The translations under genes and the position numbers were made by a program. From Chloroflexota bacterium (lineage in GTDB: Bacteria > Chloroflexota > Limnocylindria > Limnocylindrales > CSP1-4), in assembly GCA_003141245.1 (NCBI GenBank), contig PLLE01000025.1:5453-42182 (forward strand): a stretch of DNA of 36,730 nucleotides. The letters run 5' to 3'. Of the stretch, positions 1 through 10,083 are shown in pieces. Below the pieces are notes generated by a model that saw only the letters and a program-made list of their open reading frames with translations, was not told where the DNA came from and did no database searches. Numbering within the stretch: the first letter of the stretch is position 1; the number at the start of each line of letters is the position of its first letter.

Positions 1-212
1 TCGGCGATGACGACGATGTTGCGCCGGTCCGAAAGCACGGCGTTGCGGTCGCCCTGCTCGGCCGGCATGAACTTCTGGATGGTCGTGAAGACGACCCGGG
101 CCAGGACGTCGACCGATAGGCCGCACACGGTGATCAGCACCGAACCCGGGGGACGCCACCCTGGAGGCGCTACGCAAGTGTCAATGGCCGTGTGAAAGTC
201 GGAGTTTGTCAT
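1..212 (-). pseudogene. Type I restriction subunit HsdR fragment (runs off left edge)
   Basis: The minus strand is open from an ATG at 212 to the window edge. It contains VVFTTIQKF and then [12 protein letters not shown], which match the stretch leading into the DEAH helicase motif (IADEAHRSQY) of type I restriction HsdR subunits. HsdR is the ATP-driven translocating nuclease of type I R-M. The residues before VVFTTIQKF do not look like HsdR, and only about 70 codons are visible. The roughly 250 N-terminal residues (PD-(D/E)XK nuclease and Walker A) that should precede this point are absent, so the gene is 5'-truncated. The truncated hsdM near 26 kb may be a scattered part of the same or a related system. 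Homology is fairly sure; pseudogene status is inferred. Confidence 0.6.
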
Positions 213-405
213 GGCCACGGACGCTGCCGGCCGGACTCGTATCGACCTTCCGGCACGCCCGCACCCTTCGCGATCCTCCGTCAGGTCATGGAACCCTGGC
301 CATCCGATCGGGAGGCGGACTAGAGATCCAGGTCGATCCCTCGCCCCGACTGGATGAGCAGGGCCCGCCGCCCAGGGCAATGAGCCGGTAGCGGGCGAAG
401 AGGCC

Positions 406-1812
406 TCACTCGGGCTTGTCTTTCGCAGCCGTGGTCTCGCTGCTCGCGAACTCTGCGGCCCACCGCTCTGGCCCTTCGTGAAGGCGTCGGAGAATCAGGC
501 TTGGCGTAAGCCCGAAGCTTGCCGCGACGAGCAGCGCGAATGGATCCTTTGACAGGTCGTACATCTGGAGCAGCATTGGTCCGGCGTCGCCGCCGCAATT
601 GAGCTGCGAGATGCTAGCGTTCGGTCCGAGAGTGGCCAGCATCGCCACAAGGAATACGCCCGCGATTCCCGCCAGACCGGACGCAAGCGCCGCCTGGAGA
701 AGCCGGGCAGTTGCCAGGCCATAGTCCTCAATGATCGTCGGTGTCCGTGCTTCGTCGTATAGGCGCTTGAAAAGGCCGACGACTGCGGAAACCAGAAACA
801 AGGCCGCTGCCGAGGCGATTGTGAATCTGGAAATCCCCATCATCAACGCCAGAGCCAGGGCCGGATATGCCAGCAAGCCCGTTACCAATGTGGTCTTCAG
901 CATGTTGTTTCGAGCGCGGACTAGACCGTCGGCACGTGCGTCGCGATACTCGTTGATGGCTCGACGCACCCTCCGCAGGAGGTCTCTTCCCTCGAGATCA
1001 TTGGCCTCCGTTCCGATCATCGCGCAGGCGGTGGTCAGAAGCTTGTCCAATTTCGCTCCATTCCGCATGGCTGAGTCCTTGATCATAAGTCGGTCAGTTG
1101 CCGCCGAATTCCTGAGCCTCCAATCAGGTTCAAGCATCATCAGCGACTCCTCCGCCCTGTGGACCCGATTCCACAGGTCCACGTAGCCGGTGGAGTGAAC
1201 CCACCTCGCTTCCAACCTGGCTCTCGTAGGCCTGAGCGCCGCATCCAGGGCCGCAAGTTGAACATCGATGGCCTGACGTGCAGCTGCCTGGGCTGGCGGC
1301 CAGGCGGAGACTGTTAGCAGCGCGGACACGCGAGCTTCGAGTTCCTCCAGATGTAGAACCAGCTCAGCGTATGCTCGCGGGTTCGCCCGCTGAGGCTGCG
1401 CATACACACGGCTGAAGTAGATGACGAACGACCACACCAGAATGGCGGCGAGGATTCCGATGCCGACCAGCCAAACGTGCCAGTGATCTGGGTCCGGATT
1501 CCAGACGTAGACGGCTACGGAAAAGGCGGCAGCCAGCCCAGGAACCGCGGTCGCCGTCATCACTGTGAGGGCCGTCACGAAATCCCACGCCCGGCGGGCG
1601 TCGAGCACTGCAAAGAGACTGGCCCCAAACAGGACGACGAGCTCGAACACCGCAATCGATGGCGCCAGCACAGGTCCCGGAGCTACGACGATAGCAGCGC
1701 CTACGAGGGTGACTGCGACCACCGCGACGGCCAACAGGCAGATCGCCACAAAGAGCGAAGAGGGGCGCCAGGGCTGACCGTCCTTGGGATCCGGCAGGCT
1801 TGGGTTCTGCAT
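406..1812 (-). CDS. Multi-pass membrane protein of unknown function
   Basis: This is a 468-aa protein I do not recognise. It begins with a short hydrophilic leader ([12 protein letters not shown]) followed by hydrophobic segments at roughly residues 19-45, 48-68, 78-103 and 113-133. A soluble, charged, helix-prone region follows at about 140-300 ([25 protein letters not shown]). More hydrophobic segments lie near 308-345 and 375-405. The layout of four N-terminal membrane helices, a cytoplasmic helical domain and a second membrane block would suit an anchored sensor or effector, but no catalytic motif is visible. It stands alone: 438 bp separate it from the end of the type III res gene upstream, so it is probably not in that operon. 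The coding call rests on length and consistent hydrophobic pattern. Confidence 0.7.
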   Translation of the reverse strand: MQNPSLPDPKDGQPWRPSSLFVAICLLAVAVVAVTLVGAAIVVAPGPVLAPSIAVFELVVLFGASLFAVLDARRAWDFVTALTVMTATAVPGLAAAFSVAVYVWNPDPDHWHVWLVGIGILAAILVWSFVIYFSRVYAQPQRANPRAYAELVLHLEELEARVSALLTVSAWPPAQAAARQAIDVQLAALDAALRPTRARLEARWVHSTGYVDLWNRVHRAEESLMMLEPDWRLRNSAATDRLMIKDSAMRNGAKLDKLLTTACAMIGTEANDLEGRDLLRRVRRAINEYRDARADGLVRARNNMLKTTLVTGLLAYPALALALMMGISRFTIASAAALFLVSAVVGLFKRLYDEARTPTIIEDYGLATARLLQAALASGLAGIAGVFLVAMLATLGPNASISQLNCGGDAGPMLLQMYDLSKDPFALLVAASFGLTPSLILRRLHEGPERWAAEFASSETTAAKDKPE

Positions 1813-2250
1813 TCACATCTCCTATGGTCGAGTGTGTCGCGACTCGAGGCGATACGCCGACCGCGCGAGGTCGGCTAAGGGGACGCGAAGGCGGGATTGC
1901 ACGTGAGTTGATCTTGCCCGGCTCGACCGCTCGATTGCTCGGCCTCTCGGGCTGGCTCCAATTACCCGTGCCCAACCAAGGGGCCTAGGACCTCTTCGCC
2001 GGGGCAACTCCCACTATACAGGGACGGGCCCCTCAGGGATCCCTCAGACTCGCCGCCAGACGGCGCTGCGCACGGCACGAGGAGCGATGGAGCACCAAGT
2101 GGGAAGAGCTGACGTGCGGGGACCTGTTCAGGACGAACCCGTCGTTATGGGCGGCCAGCTGAGCTATTTACCCCGCATCGTCGTCGATGAACCGCTCCAT
2201 AGAGGCTGCTGTCGTTGGTGCGCTTCTGACCGCGCGACCTCGGAAGACGC
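1813..2250. other. Intergenic region without a supported gene
   Basis: This stretch lies between the start of the membrane protein gene and the end of the res gene. Short open frames occur on both strands, but none resembles a protein or has a convincing start site. A 10-bp palindrome (agggatccct) lies near 2035 with no clear role. The region probably holds the promoter of the membrane-protein gene and the end of the type III cassette transcript. No strong terminator is obvious. Confidence 0.5.
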
Positions 2251-5229
2251 TCAGACCTCAGCCGCCGTGACCGCGACTGCGAAGGGCACACCCAGCTCCG
2301 CGAAGTGAGCCTGACCGCAGCGGACCTTGTCCGCCTCGCTAGTGCGCAGCTTGAGGAAGTCGCGAGTTCCCTTGGTCTCCCGGACAAGGTAGAACGCCTG
2401 CCCATCGTCTTTGAGGATGGCCCAGTCGGGGTTGTACGTGCCCAGCGGCGTGTCGATCTGGAACCAGCCGGGCAGCTTCACGAAGAGCTTGATGTCCTCT
2501 CGTTCGTCGAGCTGTCTTGCGAACTCGCGCTCGATCTCCGAGTCGTAGACCACGTAGTCGTAGACCGAGTGGTTCACCTTGAGGGCCGAGAGGTAGTTGA
2601 TTAGCTCCTCGTTCTTGAAGAGCAGCATCTCCCACTCGGCTGCCGGCCCGGAGCCCTCGACTCGCTCGTACTTGATCCCGTCCACGAGAAGTCGATGCAG
2701 TTCGCCCTTCAGAGTCGTGGCGACCATGTCCATGAAGCGTTGGGGATTGTTGAAGAGCTCGCCGAGTCGGCCGGACTCGCGGAGGACCCGCACGAGGGTG
2801 GAACGAGTAAGTTCAGTCTCGTTCTGTAGGTAAGCGAGCACGTCCGGGACCGCACGAGTCCCGTAGTCCACCTGCTCTTCGGCGACGCTCACCGCCGTGG
2901 CCCTGACCCCGGCCAACACCGGCTCCACGCGGCCGGCGGCGACCCGGATCGTGGGTGCCTCGATGGAATCCATCCGCTTCAGGGCTGCGACAGCTCGCAT
3001 GACGAGTTCGTCCGTCGAGAACTCGACCCGATAGGTCGTCCTGGGCTTGATGCGCTCCCACAGAGCCCGAAACTCGGGGCTTAGCGTTACGTCCTTCTTG
3101 AGGCGGTTGGGGCCGTCGTCGCGCTCGCGACGGACATGGCGTTCGATCTGATACCTGGCCAGGAGGTCTATCACAGCCGGCGCCAGCTCCTGGTGTGCCT
3201 CCGGCAGCTCCAGCCTGAAGCCGGCCTTCTTGGGATCAAAGGCACGCTGGATGCGGCCGCCATCGTCCAGCATCTTCTGCGCGATCAGCGCAGCGCGGAT
3301 CTGAGCCGCTGCCTCCGGTCCAATCGGCTGCTCAACGTCGTCCACGACCCGCGTGAGTTTGGCCAGTACTGTCAAGGGCACCTTGCCGAAGGTCACCCCG
3401 CAGTCCTCTTCGTATTCGGTCTGGAGGGCGCGAGCGAACTCGTCGTAGCTCTCGTTCGCCATGACGTAGAGCTTGTTCACTGAGTCATCGAAGACGCGAA
3501 GGCCGTTCTGGTCCACCGGGAGACGCAGTCCGCGACCGATCTCCTGCCGCTTCTTGACCGCGCTCCTCGTCTCGTTGAGCGTGCAGATCTGGAAGACGTT
3601 CGGGTTGTCCCAGCCTTCCCGAAGCGCCGAGTGGCTGAAGATGAACCGGAGCGGCTCGTCCAGAGAGAGCAGCCGCTCCTTCTCTTTCATGATCAGGTTG
3701 TAGACGTCGTCGTCTGCTTGCGTGTCGCCGCGGGTGTCCCTGAGTACGCCCTTCTTGTCCGCGGCGAAGTAGCCGTTGTGTAGCCGATCGACGGGCTCCC
3801 TGAGCCACGTCAACTCCTGGAACCGCTCCTCGAGCGCCAGCGCCGCCAGCTCAGCCTCGAATGCTTCGGCAAACTTGCCCTTCGCGGGCTGGCCGTCACT
3901 GTCGTAGTCGCGGTAGTTGGCAACGCGGTCGACGAAGAAGAGGCTGAGCACCTTGACGCCGCGGCCACGAACCTGAAGCTCCTTCTCGAGGTGGCGCTTG
4001 ATCGTGTGCCGGATCTGCGCGCGCCAGACATCGTCGCGCATTCCTCCGATTTCCTCGCCAAGGCGCAGCGTGCGACCGCCATTGAAGCGGATCGTCTCGA
4101 GGCCAGGTTCGGCGTTAATCTCGGCGACGGAGAACCCTTGCGCGTAGGCAGCTCGCTCCCCAGAAAGCATGAACAGGTCCGCACCCTGCTTGACCGTGAC
4201 GACCTTCTCGTGGGGACCTTCGGGCGTCTGAACGTGGATCCGGAGCTTCGCCTTGATGCCGCTCCGGTAGTCGATTTCTTCCACGCGCACGAAAGCGTCG
4301 TTGGCGGACCCTTCCGGCGTCGCGCTGGCCACGACGATCTGCTTGACCAGCTTCAACTCGAACGCGCGGATTGGATCGAGCCGGTAGACCAGGTTGTAGG
4401 GGTTCCGGTGTGTGGCCGAGTAGCGCAGCGTGCAGAGCGGGTTGAGCGCCTTGATGGCCTCCTGCGCCCGATCGGTCGAGTCGACGCTCTGGGGCTCGTC
4501 GATGATGACGACAGGGCGCGCGGCCCGGACGAACTCGATGGGCTGCCGGCCGGAGAGCTTGTCGCTCTCCTTGTAGATGACGTTGCTTCTCTGTTCCGCC
4601 TCGGTGCCGGTGAAGTCCTTCCGGAAGGCGTCGATGTTCATGACCAGGATCTGCAGGGTGTTGCTGGTGGCGAACTGGCGGAGCCGATTGACCTTGCGGG
4701 CGTCGTAGACGAAGTGCTCGAACGGCAGGTTGTTGTAGATGGCGCGGAAGTGCTCTGCCGTGATCTCGATGTTCTTGAGCACGCCCTCACGGATGGCCAC
4801 GCTCGGGACGACGATGATGAACTTTTGGAAGCCGTAGCGATGCGACAACTCAAAGATGGTGCGGAGGTAGACGTAGGTCTTGCCCGTGCCAGTCTCCATC
4901 TCCACGGAGAAATGAGGACACTCGCGGGGCTGGTTGGCCGGCCCGTCGAAGATGGCCCACGCTTCCAGCGACGCGGCTGGGTCCGGCACTTCGATGTCGT
5001 TGCGAAACTGGATCGAACGCGCATTGGACGCGATCGCGTCCCTTGCCAGCAGAAGGCGGTTTCCCACGCCGAGTTCGGTCTGCTCCTGGTCGGCGAACAG
5101 GCCGGCCGTCGCGCCAAGGCTGATGACGCTGAACTCTGGAGTGCCCTGCGGTTGGCCCTCGAAGATGTCCGTAATGGCCGCCACGGCATCGAGCTGAAAC
5201 TGCTGATTAGCGTCGAACTGGATCTTCAT
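2251..5229 (-). CDS. res: Type III restriction subunit Res (helicase-nuclease)
   Basis: Res is the ATP-dependent restriction subunit of type III R-M; with Mod it translocates or slides on DNA and cuts beside unmodified sites. The 992-aa protein has Walker A METGTGKT (residues 111-118), a DEPQ helicase motif II (244-247) and a late helicase motif REGWDNPNVFQ. Its C-terminal PD-(D/E)XK nuclease shows NPDW near 933 and ETK at 951-953, so the nuclease looks intact. Length fits the family (about 900-1000 aa). I chose the ATG at 5229 (MKIQFDANQQ) because the longer frame from 5328 would run 90 bp into mod; the chosen start lies 10 bp after the mod stop. It is the last gene of the five-gene cassette and is very probably co-transcribed with mod. 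Confidence 0.93.
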   Translation of the reverse strand: MKIQFDANQQFQLDAVAAITDIFEGQPQGTPEFSVISLGATAGLFADQEQTELGVGNRLLLARDAIASNARSIQFRNDIEVPDPAASLEAWAIFDGPANQPRECPHFSVEMETGTGKTYVYLRTIFELSHRYGFQKFIIVVPSVAIREGVLKNIEITAEHFRAIYNNLPFEHFVYDARKVNRLRQFATSNTLQILVMNIDAFRKDFTGTEAEQRSNVIYKESDKLSGRQPIEFVRAARPVVIIDEPQSVDSTDRAQEAIKALNPLCTLRYSATHRNPYNLVYRLDPIRAFELKLVKQIVVASATPEGSANDAFVRVEEIDYRSGIKAKLRIHVQTPEGPHEKVVTVKQGADLFMLSGERAAYAQGFSVAEINAEPGLETIRFNGGRTLRLGEEIGGMRDDVWRAQIRHTIKRHLEKELQVRGRGVKVLSLFFVDRVANYRDYDSDGQPAKGKFAEAFEAELAALALEERFQELTWLREPVDRLHNGYFAADKKGVLRDTRGDTQADDDVYNLIMKEKERLLSLDEPLRFIFSHSALREGWDNPNVFQICTLNETRSAVKKRQEIGRGLRLPVDQNGLRVFDDSVNKLYVMANESYDEFARALQTEYEEDCGVTFGKVPLTVLAKLTRVVDDVEQPIGPEAAAQIRAALIAQKMLDDGGRIQRAFDPKKAGFRLELPEAHQELAPAVIDLLARYQIERHVRRERDDGPNRLKKDVTLSPEFRALWERIKPRTTYRVEFSTDELVMRAVAALKRMDSIEAPTIRVAAGRVEPVLAGVRATAVSVAEEQVDYGTRAVPDVLAYLQNETELTRSTLVRVLRESGRLGELFNNPQRFMDMVATTLKGELHRLLVDGIKYERVEGSGPAAEWEMLLFKNEELINYLSALKVNHSVYDYVVYDSEIEREFARQLDEREDIKLFVKLPGWFQIDTPLGTYNPDWAILKDDGQAFYLVRETKGTRDFLKLRTSEADKVRCGQAHFAELGVPFAVAVTAAEV

Positions 5230-5239
5230 TGCAGGTCGG

Positions 5240-7126
5240 TCAGACGGTCCGGAAGGTAGTAACGCCCTGCGTCTTGAAGATCTGAACGGCATTCGCCTTG
5301 AGTTGGTCGTTGCCGGCAAAGCCCTCATCCAGGCAAACCACGCGCTCGGGCTTCCTCTGGGCGATGAGGCGGATCAGATCCAGGGTCAGCTCGCGTCCAA
5401 GGCAGACCAGGAGTGCGCCACCTGCCACGCTGTAGACGGGCGTCCCGGCCAGCTCAAGAGTCTCGATAGGCGTGTCGAGTTGGAAGCCGCTCTTCAAGAG
5501 GATCTCGAAGAGCAGATCCTCGGGCGCGCGGCCCAGTCGGATGTGGTCGATATGGAGTTCAAGCTGAGCCTCGAGCGCGCCGGCCTCGTGTGCCACGTCG
5601 ACGTTCCAGGGTCTGAAGTTGGACTCCGCGAGGCTGAAAACGCGAAACCCCCGGTCGGGCTCCTGACCACCTTTCAGACCCAAGCCTCCGGCGTCCTTGT
5701 CGGACAGCTTCTTCCCAACGCTACGAACGCGCTCCTTCGTAATGTCGGCGATGGTCTTGAGCTGTTTCTCCGGCTGGGGCAGCGGTTCCGGGAGCTGAAC
5801 CAAGATGAACCTTCGATTGCCCCCGTCTGCCTGGTTCTGCTCGAATACCGCTTGCCCGGTCGGGCCGCTGCCTGCAAAGAAGTCGAGCACGAGTGCGCCC
5901 TCATCTGACTTCGTGGCAATCTGGAGCATCCGTCGGATCAGACCGCTTGGCTTGACGGTGTCGAGCACGTTCTCCGTCGACTCAAACGCTACGTGTTCTA
6001 GCAACTGCTTCTTGGCGTCCTGCGTGTGGCCGACTTCCGAATACGTCCATAGCGTCTGGGGCACTAGCCCCTGCTTCACCTCGGACAGGAAACGCTTCAG
6101 CCGTGCCATACCGTTGCCGTCGCGGCCCCACCATATCCGACCGTCGCCGTCAAGTTCTTGGAACTTCGCTTTCGACACTCTCCAATAGCTGCCGGTCGGC
6201 GGACCCTGGATCACGCGGCCAGACGGGCACGTGACTGCGTAGATCCCTGCGCCGTAGTAGTTACGAGCCGTCAGGTTATCCGACATCCAAGGCCCGCGCG
6301 GGTCGTGGTCAGGGTTTTCGTAGCGTGCTTCCATGTCCCCAGTACGGGGCAGAAGCTCGGGGCGCCAAGTATCTGCATGCCCGGCGTACACCACGACATA
6401 GTCATGGTCCGCCGAGAAGTGTCGGGCCGAGTTCTTGGGCGAGAAGACCTTCTGCCAGATCACTGTGGCGACGAAGTTCTCTTCGCCTAGGATCTCGTTC
6501 ATCAAGGCGCGAAGGTTGTGCACTTCGTTGTCATCGCACGAGACGAAGATCACGCCGTCTTCCCGGAGCAGGTTTCGTGCCAGATACAGGCGCGGGTACA
6601 TCATGGTCATCCACTTCGAGTGGAACCGGCCGTCGGCGTCTGTATTGGTGCTGAACTTCTTACCTTCGGCGTCAACCTGACCCGTGTATTCCAGGTAGGT
6701 CTGCAGGCTCTCGGCATAGTTGTCCGGGTAGATGAAGTCGTTGCCGGTGTTGTACGGCGGGTCTATGTAGATCATCTTGACCTTGCCGAGGTACGACTTC
6801 TGCAGAAGCTTCAATACCTCGAGGTTGTCTCCCTCGATGATCAGGTTCTGAGTGGTATCGAAGTTGACGCTTTCCTCGGGGCAGGGAAGCAGCGTGCCGA
6901 GGCTCGGCAGCTGGATCGTCCTGAAGCACTCGGCCTTGCCCGGCCAGTTCATGCCGTAGCGTTCCTTGCCGACGTCCACCGCCTCGCCGAGCGCGAGCTT
7001 CAGCCGGTCGAAGTCAACCGTTCTACCTTCGTTGCCAACCTCGGGGAACACCTGCAACAACTCCTGCACCTTGTCGCCGGCGATGTCCTCCGACTTGAGG
7101 TCTAGGTGCTCGGGTTGATCGGTCAC
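5240..7126 (-). CDS. mod: Type III R-M DNA methyltransferase Mod
   Basis: This 628-aa beta-class DNA (adenine-N6) methyltransferase recognises the target site for the type III complex. The catalytic motif DPPYNTG lies at residues 122-128 and the AdoMet-binding FFAGSGPTG at 416-424. The order (catalytic before AdoMet motif) is that of the beta class. The region between, about 200-390, should hold the target recognition domain. The N-terminal MTDQPEHLDL and helical stretch are typical of Mod. The gene starts 31 bp after the stop of the SNF2 gene and ends 10 bp before res, so the three read as one transcript. All key residues are present and nothing looks truncated. The target sequence cannot be read from the protein. 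Confidence 0.95.
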   Translation of the reverse strand: MTDQPEHLDLKSEDIAGDKVQELLQVFPEVGNEGRTVDFDRLKLALGEAVDVGKERYGMNWPGKAECFRTIQLPSLGTLLPCPEESVNFDTTQNLIIEGDNLEVLKLLQKSYLGKVKMIYIDPPYNTGNDFIYPDNYAESLQTYLEYTGQVDAEGKKFSTNTDADGRFHSKWMTMMYPRLYLARNLLREDGVIFVSCDDNEVHNLRALMNEILGEENFVATVIWQKVFSPKNSARHFSADHDYVVVYAGHADTWRPELLPRTGDMEARYENPDHDPRGPWMSDNLTARNYYGAGIYAVTCPSGRVIQGPPTGSYWRVSKAKFQELDGDGRIWWGRDGNGMARLKRFLSEVKQGLVPQTLWTYSEVGHTQDAKKQLLEHVAFESTENVLDTVKPSGLIRRMLQIATKSDEGALVLDFFAGSGPTGQAVFEQNQADGGNRRFILVQLPEPLPQPEKQLKTIADITKERVRSVGKKLSDKDAGGLGLKGGQEPDRGFRVFSLAESNFRPWNVDVAHEAGALEAQLELHIDHIRLGRAPEDLLFEILLKSGFQLDTPIETLELAGTPVYSVAGGALLVCLGRELTLDLIRLIAQRKPERVVCLDEGFAGNDQLKANAVQIFKTQGVTTFRTV

Positions 7127-7157
7127 GTCTCGTCCCCCGCAATGCTGGATTGGCTTC

Positions 7158-10043
7158 TCAACTTAGCTCCCACCGAAGCGCGAACAGCGGCTCGTGCTCG
7201 ACGCTTTGCTCAAGACGCTGGCCGATCTCATCGAGCAGGTTGTCCTTCTGGCGGTCGATTTCGCGGCTGGCTTGATCGTAGGCGTGCCATGCCTCGTCGC
7301 GCTTGCCTTCGAGGACACGAACGGCACGCTGTCGCTCCAGCTTGTCCGGAAGCGTCGGCGCGAAGCGAGCGAGCTTCTTCGCTTCTCTGAGCGCCTCATC
7401 CAACTCCGCAAGGTCGGCCTTGAGCGAGACGCGGCGGTCTTCTGCCCAATGGTCGAGCTTGTCCATTTCGGTGTCGAACCACCGGCCGTTTCGGTTGGCC
7501 ATTTCCTCGAGGAGCCCCTGCCGGCGGCGATCCTGTGCCTCTTCAAGGTCAACTGCCACGGACGCCGGCATCTCCCCGGACGCACTCTGCGTGGCCTGCA
7601 GATCGAACAGCCTGCGACACTGCGCCTCGTCGACTACCGCACCACCGTCGGCCACGCCGGCCAGGACGAGCAGATCCTCTACCTCCAGCGCATTCATCGT
7701 GAGCCGCGAGCAAGCCAGCCAGCCACTCTGGCCACGGAGAGCGTCCAGGATCGCGATGTTCTTGCCGCTGCCGGTGTATTGGAACGCCACCGTGGCGGGC
7801 GGCGGAGTCAACCCCTTACCTAGTCCGAGGACGCGCTGCGCCAGCGGGTGCCCAACCCGGTAGGTGTTGGCATCCTCAACGCCCTTGCCCATCCCGTACG
7901 GTCCGGGGTGGATGTTCTCGCCGGGGAACGGGTTCTTGTGGAGCATGAAGCCGTGGGCTTGATCGTCGAAGTTGGCATACTCCGCGAGGAGATACCGGGT
8001 GAGCCGCCAGAGCTGCTCATTGAACCGATCAAGGAAGTCGCGGCTCTCAACCCGAACCTTCTCAACGACCTCCTGGTCGAAGTTGTCCAGGAGCTTCTCT
8101 CGGGCGTCGCGCTGGCCGGCTGAAATCTCGGTTTCGAGGTCAAGCTGGAGCTGATCGAACTCGAACTGGATCTGCTCGAGCGTTCGGCATTGCTGGTAGA
8201 TCGCAGCGATGCGCTTCTCGAAGTCCACGCCGGACTCGACTGCTCCCAGCACCTCGTCGCTTGCTCCGAAGACGCCGTCGAAGAGTCGGAACTTCTCATC
8301 GAGCAGCTGGTAGACACGTTGGTCCGCCGCGTTGTTCTTGTTGAGGAAGTTGACCACGACGACGTCGAACTTCTGACCGTAACGATGGCAGCGGCCGATC
8401 CGCTGTTCGATGCGCTGCGGGTTCCACGGCAGGTCGTAGTTGACCACGAGGTTGCAGAACTGAAGGTTGATGCCTTCGGCCGCGGCCTCCGTGGCGATCA
8501 GGATGGAAGCGTCATCTCGAAAGTGCTCGATGAGCGCGGCGCGCATGTCTGCGCTTGGTGATCCAGAGACGCGGTCTGTGCCGGCATTGTGGGTCAGCCA
8601 CCGCTGGTAGATCGCCTTGGAGACGGGGTCGCTGTTCGTGCCGTTGAAGAGCATGACCTTGCCGGCGAACTCGGTCTGCTCCAAGATCCGGAACAGGTAC
8701 TCCTGAGTGCGACGCGACTCGGTGAAGATGACGGCCTTCTGCTGAAGGGTCGCCGGCCCCTGGCTCTTCTGGGCATCAGCGGCGGCCGCGAATCCGCGCC
8801 GCAAAGCCGATAGCAGGACCTCTCCCTTGGAGTTCTTGACGATCGAGAGGGCAAGGTTCTGGAACTCCCGCAGTTGAGCTGCCTCTTGACGCAACTCGTC
8901 CATCTGCTCGGGGGAGAGGCGGACTCGCTCCTTCGGGGCTAGGTTGTCATCCTCGCCGTCCCACTCGTCCGCCAGCTCGTCCAGTGCCTCCCAGTCCGCG
9001 CGCAGCTCGTCCGGCGGGGAGTCGGCGGCCATCGCGGCAGCGTCTGCGTCTTCGAGTCGCTGAGCCAGGCTGTCGAGCGTGGCTGAGATCGCGTAGGTGG
9101 AGGAAGCGAGCAGCTTGCGCAGGATCAGGGTGACAAGTTGCCTCTGGCTGGCGGGTAGGGCGTACAGCGTCGGCCGCTGCAAGTAGTCCGACACCAGGTC
9201 GTAGAGGCGCTGCTCGTCATCGGACGGTACGAACTCCTGGACCAGGGCATGGCGGTTCGTGTACTTCACGTACTCGAGGACCTGCCGTCGCAGGGTTCGC
9301 TTGCAGATGGGCTTGAGACGTTCCTTGAGTTCAGTGAAGTCCTCGCCGTCGCTCAGGCGCGTGAACCGAGCGCGGTAGCTCTTGAGGTCGCCGAAGGCAA
9401 ACTCGTCGATGATGCTGACCAGCCCGTACAACTCGAGCAGGCTGTTCTGCAACGGCGTCGCCGTCAGCAGAACCTTGGGGAACGGCGCAACTGCCTGCTT
9501 GATCGCCGCGGCGATCTTGCTAGTGTTCTTGTAGACGTTCCGCAGCCGATGAGCTTCGTCGATCACGACCAGATCCCACGGAGTCTGGCGGAGATACGGC
9601 TCCTTGCTCCGCGCGAACTGGTAGGAGCAGATGATGATCGCGTCCTGCTGGAACGGGTTCAGGAGGCCCGCACGAACCGCGTCGTTGAAGCTGCGCGCCT
9701 CGAGGATGACCGAGGGCAGGTAGAACTTATCCGCGAGTTCCTGGCTCCACTGGCTTCGGAGGTTGGCTGGCACGATCACCAACAGTCGGCGCTTGCGCTC
9801 CGCCCACTTCTGCGACAGCAGGAGCCCCGCCTCGATTGTCTTCCCGAGGCCAACCTCATCCGCGAGGATCGCGCCCTTGGAGAACGGGCTGCGGAAGGCG
9901 AACAGTGCCGCTTCTACCTGGTGGGGGTTGAGGTCAACTTGGGCGTCGGCCAGCACAGAAGCGAGCTTCTCGACGTTGTCGGAGGCGTACCGCTTGGTGA
10001 GTTCGTAGGCGAAGTACTTCGCGTGGAAGTCGGTCAGGCTCAT
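7158..10043 (-). CDS. SNF2-family (RapA/HepA-like) helicase/translocase
   Basis: This is a 961-aa superfamily 2 translocase. The start at 10043 (MSLTDFHAKYFAYEL) is preferred over an ATG at 10100, which would overlap the previous gene's stop at 10084. Visible motifs are Walker A DEVGLGKT (62-69), DEAH (162-165), the LLTATPLQN motif III and the C-terminal helicase segment with ATEAAAEGINLQ and QRIGRCHRYGQ. A long charged helical tail (about 780-961) may form coiled coils. SNF2 proteins strip or remodel protein-DNA complexes using ATP. Members of this group often sit next to mod and res in defence islands, sometimes with a DUF4391 gene, which is missing here. DISARM class 1 also has an SNF2 gene (drmD), but no drmA or drmB is present. 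Confidence 0.92.
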   Translation of the reverse strand: MSLTDFHAKYFAYELTKRYASDNVEKLASVLADAQVDLNPHQVEAALFAFRSPFSKGAILADEVGLGKTIEAGLLLSQKWAERKRRLLVIVPANLRSQWSQELADKFYLPSVILEARSFNDAVRAGLLNPFQQDAIIICSYQFARSKEPYLRQTPWDLVVIDEAHRLRNVYKNTSKIAAAIKQAVAPFPKVLLTATPLQNSLLELYGLVSIIDEFAFGDLKSYRARFTRLSDGEDFTELKERLKPICKRTLRRQVLEYVKYTNRHALVQEFVPSDDEQRLYDLVSDYLQRPTLYALPASQRQLVTLILRKLLASSTYAISATLDSLAQRLEDADAAAMAADSPPDELRADWEALDELADEWDGEDDNLAPKERVRLSPEQMDELRQEAAQLREFQNLALSIVKNSKGEVLLSALRRGFAAAADAQKSQGPATLQQKAVIFTESRRTQEYLFRILEQTEFAGKVMLFNGTNSDPVSKAIYQRWLTHNAGTDRVSGSPSADMRAALIEHFRDDASILIATEAAAEGINLQFCNLVVNYDLPWNPQRIEQRIGRCHRYGQKFDVVVVNFLNKNNAADQRVYQLLDEKFRLFDGVFGASDEVLGAVESGVDFEKRIAAIYQQCRTLEQIQFEFDQLQLDLETEISAGQRDAREKLLDNFDQEVVEKVRVESRDFLDRFNEQLWRLTRYLLAEYANFDDQAHGFMLHKNPFPGENIHPGPYGMGKGVEDANTYRVGHPLAQRVLGLGKGLTPPPATVAFQYTGSGKNIAILDALRGQSGWLACSRLTMNALEVEDLLVLAGVADGGAVVDEAQCRRLFDLQATQSASGEMPASVAVDLEEAQDRRRQGLLEEMANRNGRWFDTEMDKLDHWAEDRRVSLKADLAELDEALREAKKLARFAPTLPDKLERQRAVRVLEGKRDEAWHAYDQASREIDRQKDNLLDEIGQRLEQSVEHEPLFALRWELS

Positions 10044-10083
10044 CGGATCCGGCCTGCATCCGTGAATGCCTCGCAGCAGATGC

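Noticed and set aside
2087-2308. A small plus-strand gene after res
   Set aside because: It has no recognisable sequence or ribosome site and partly lies antisense to the end of res.
3991-5259. A plus-strand frame of 422 codons
   Set aside because: It is antisense to res, whose helicase and nuclease motifs are intact.
2251-10043. DISARM or BREX system
   Set aside because: An SNF2 helicase and a methylase are present, but there is no drmA, drmB or drmC, and no pglZ or brxC. The methylase is a type III Mod paired with Res.
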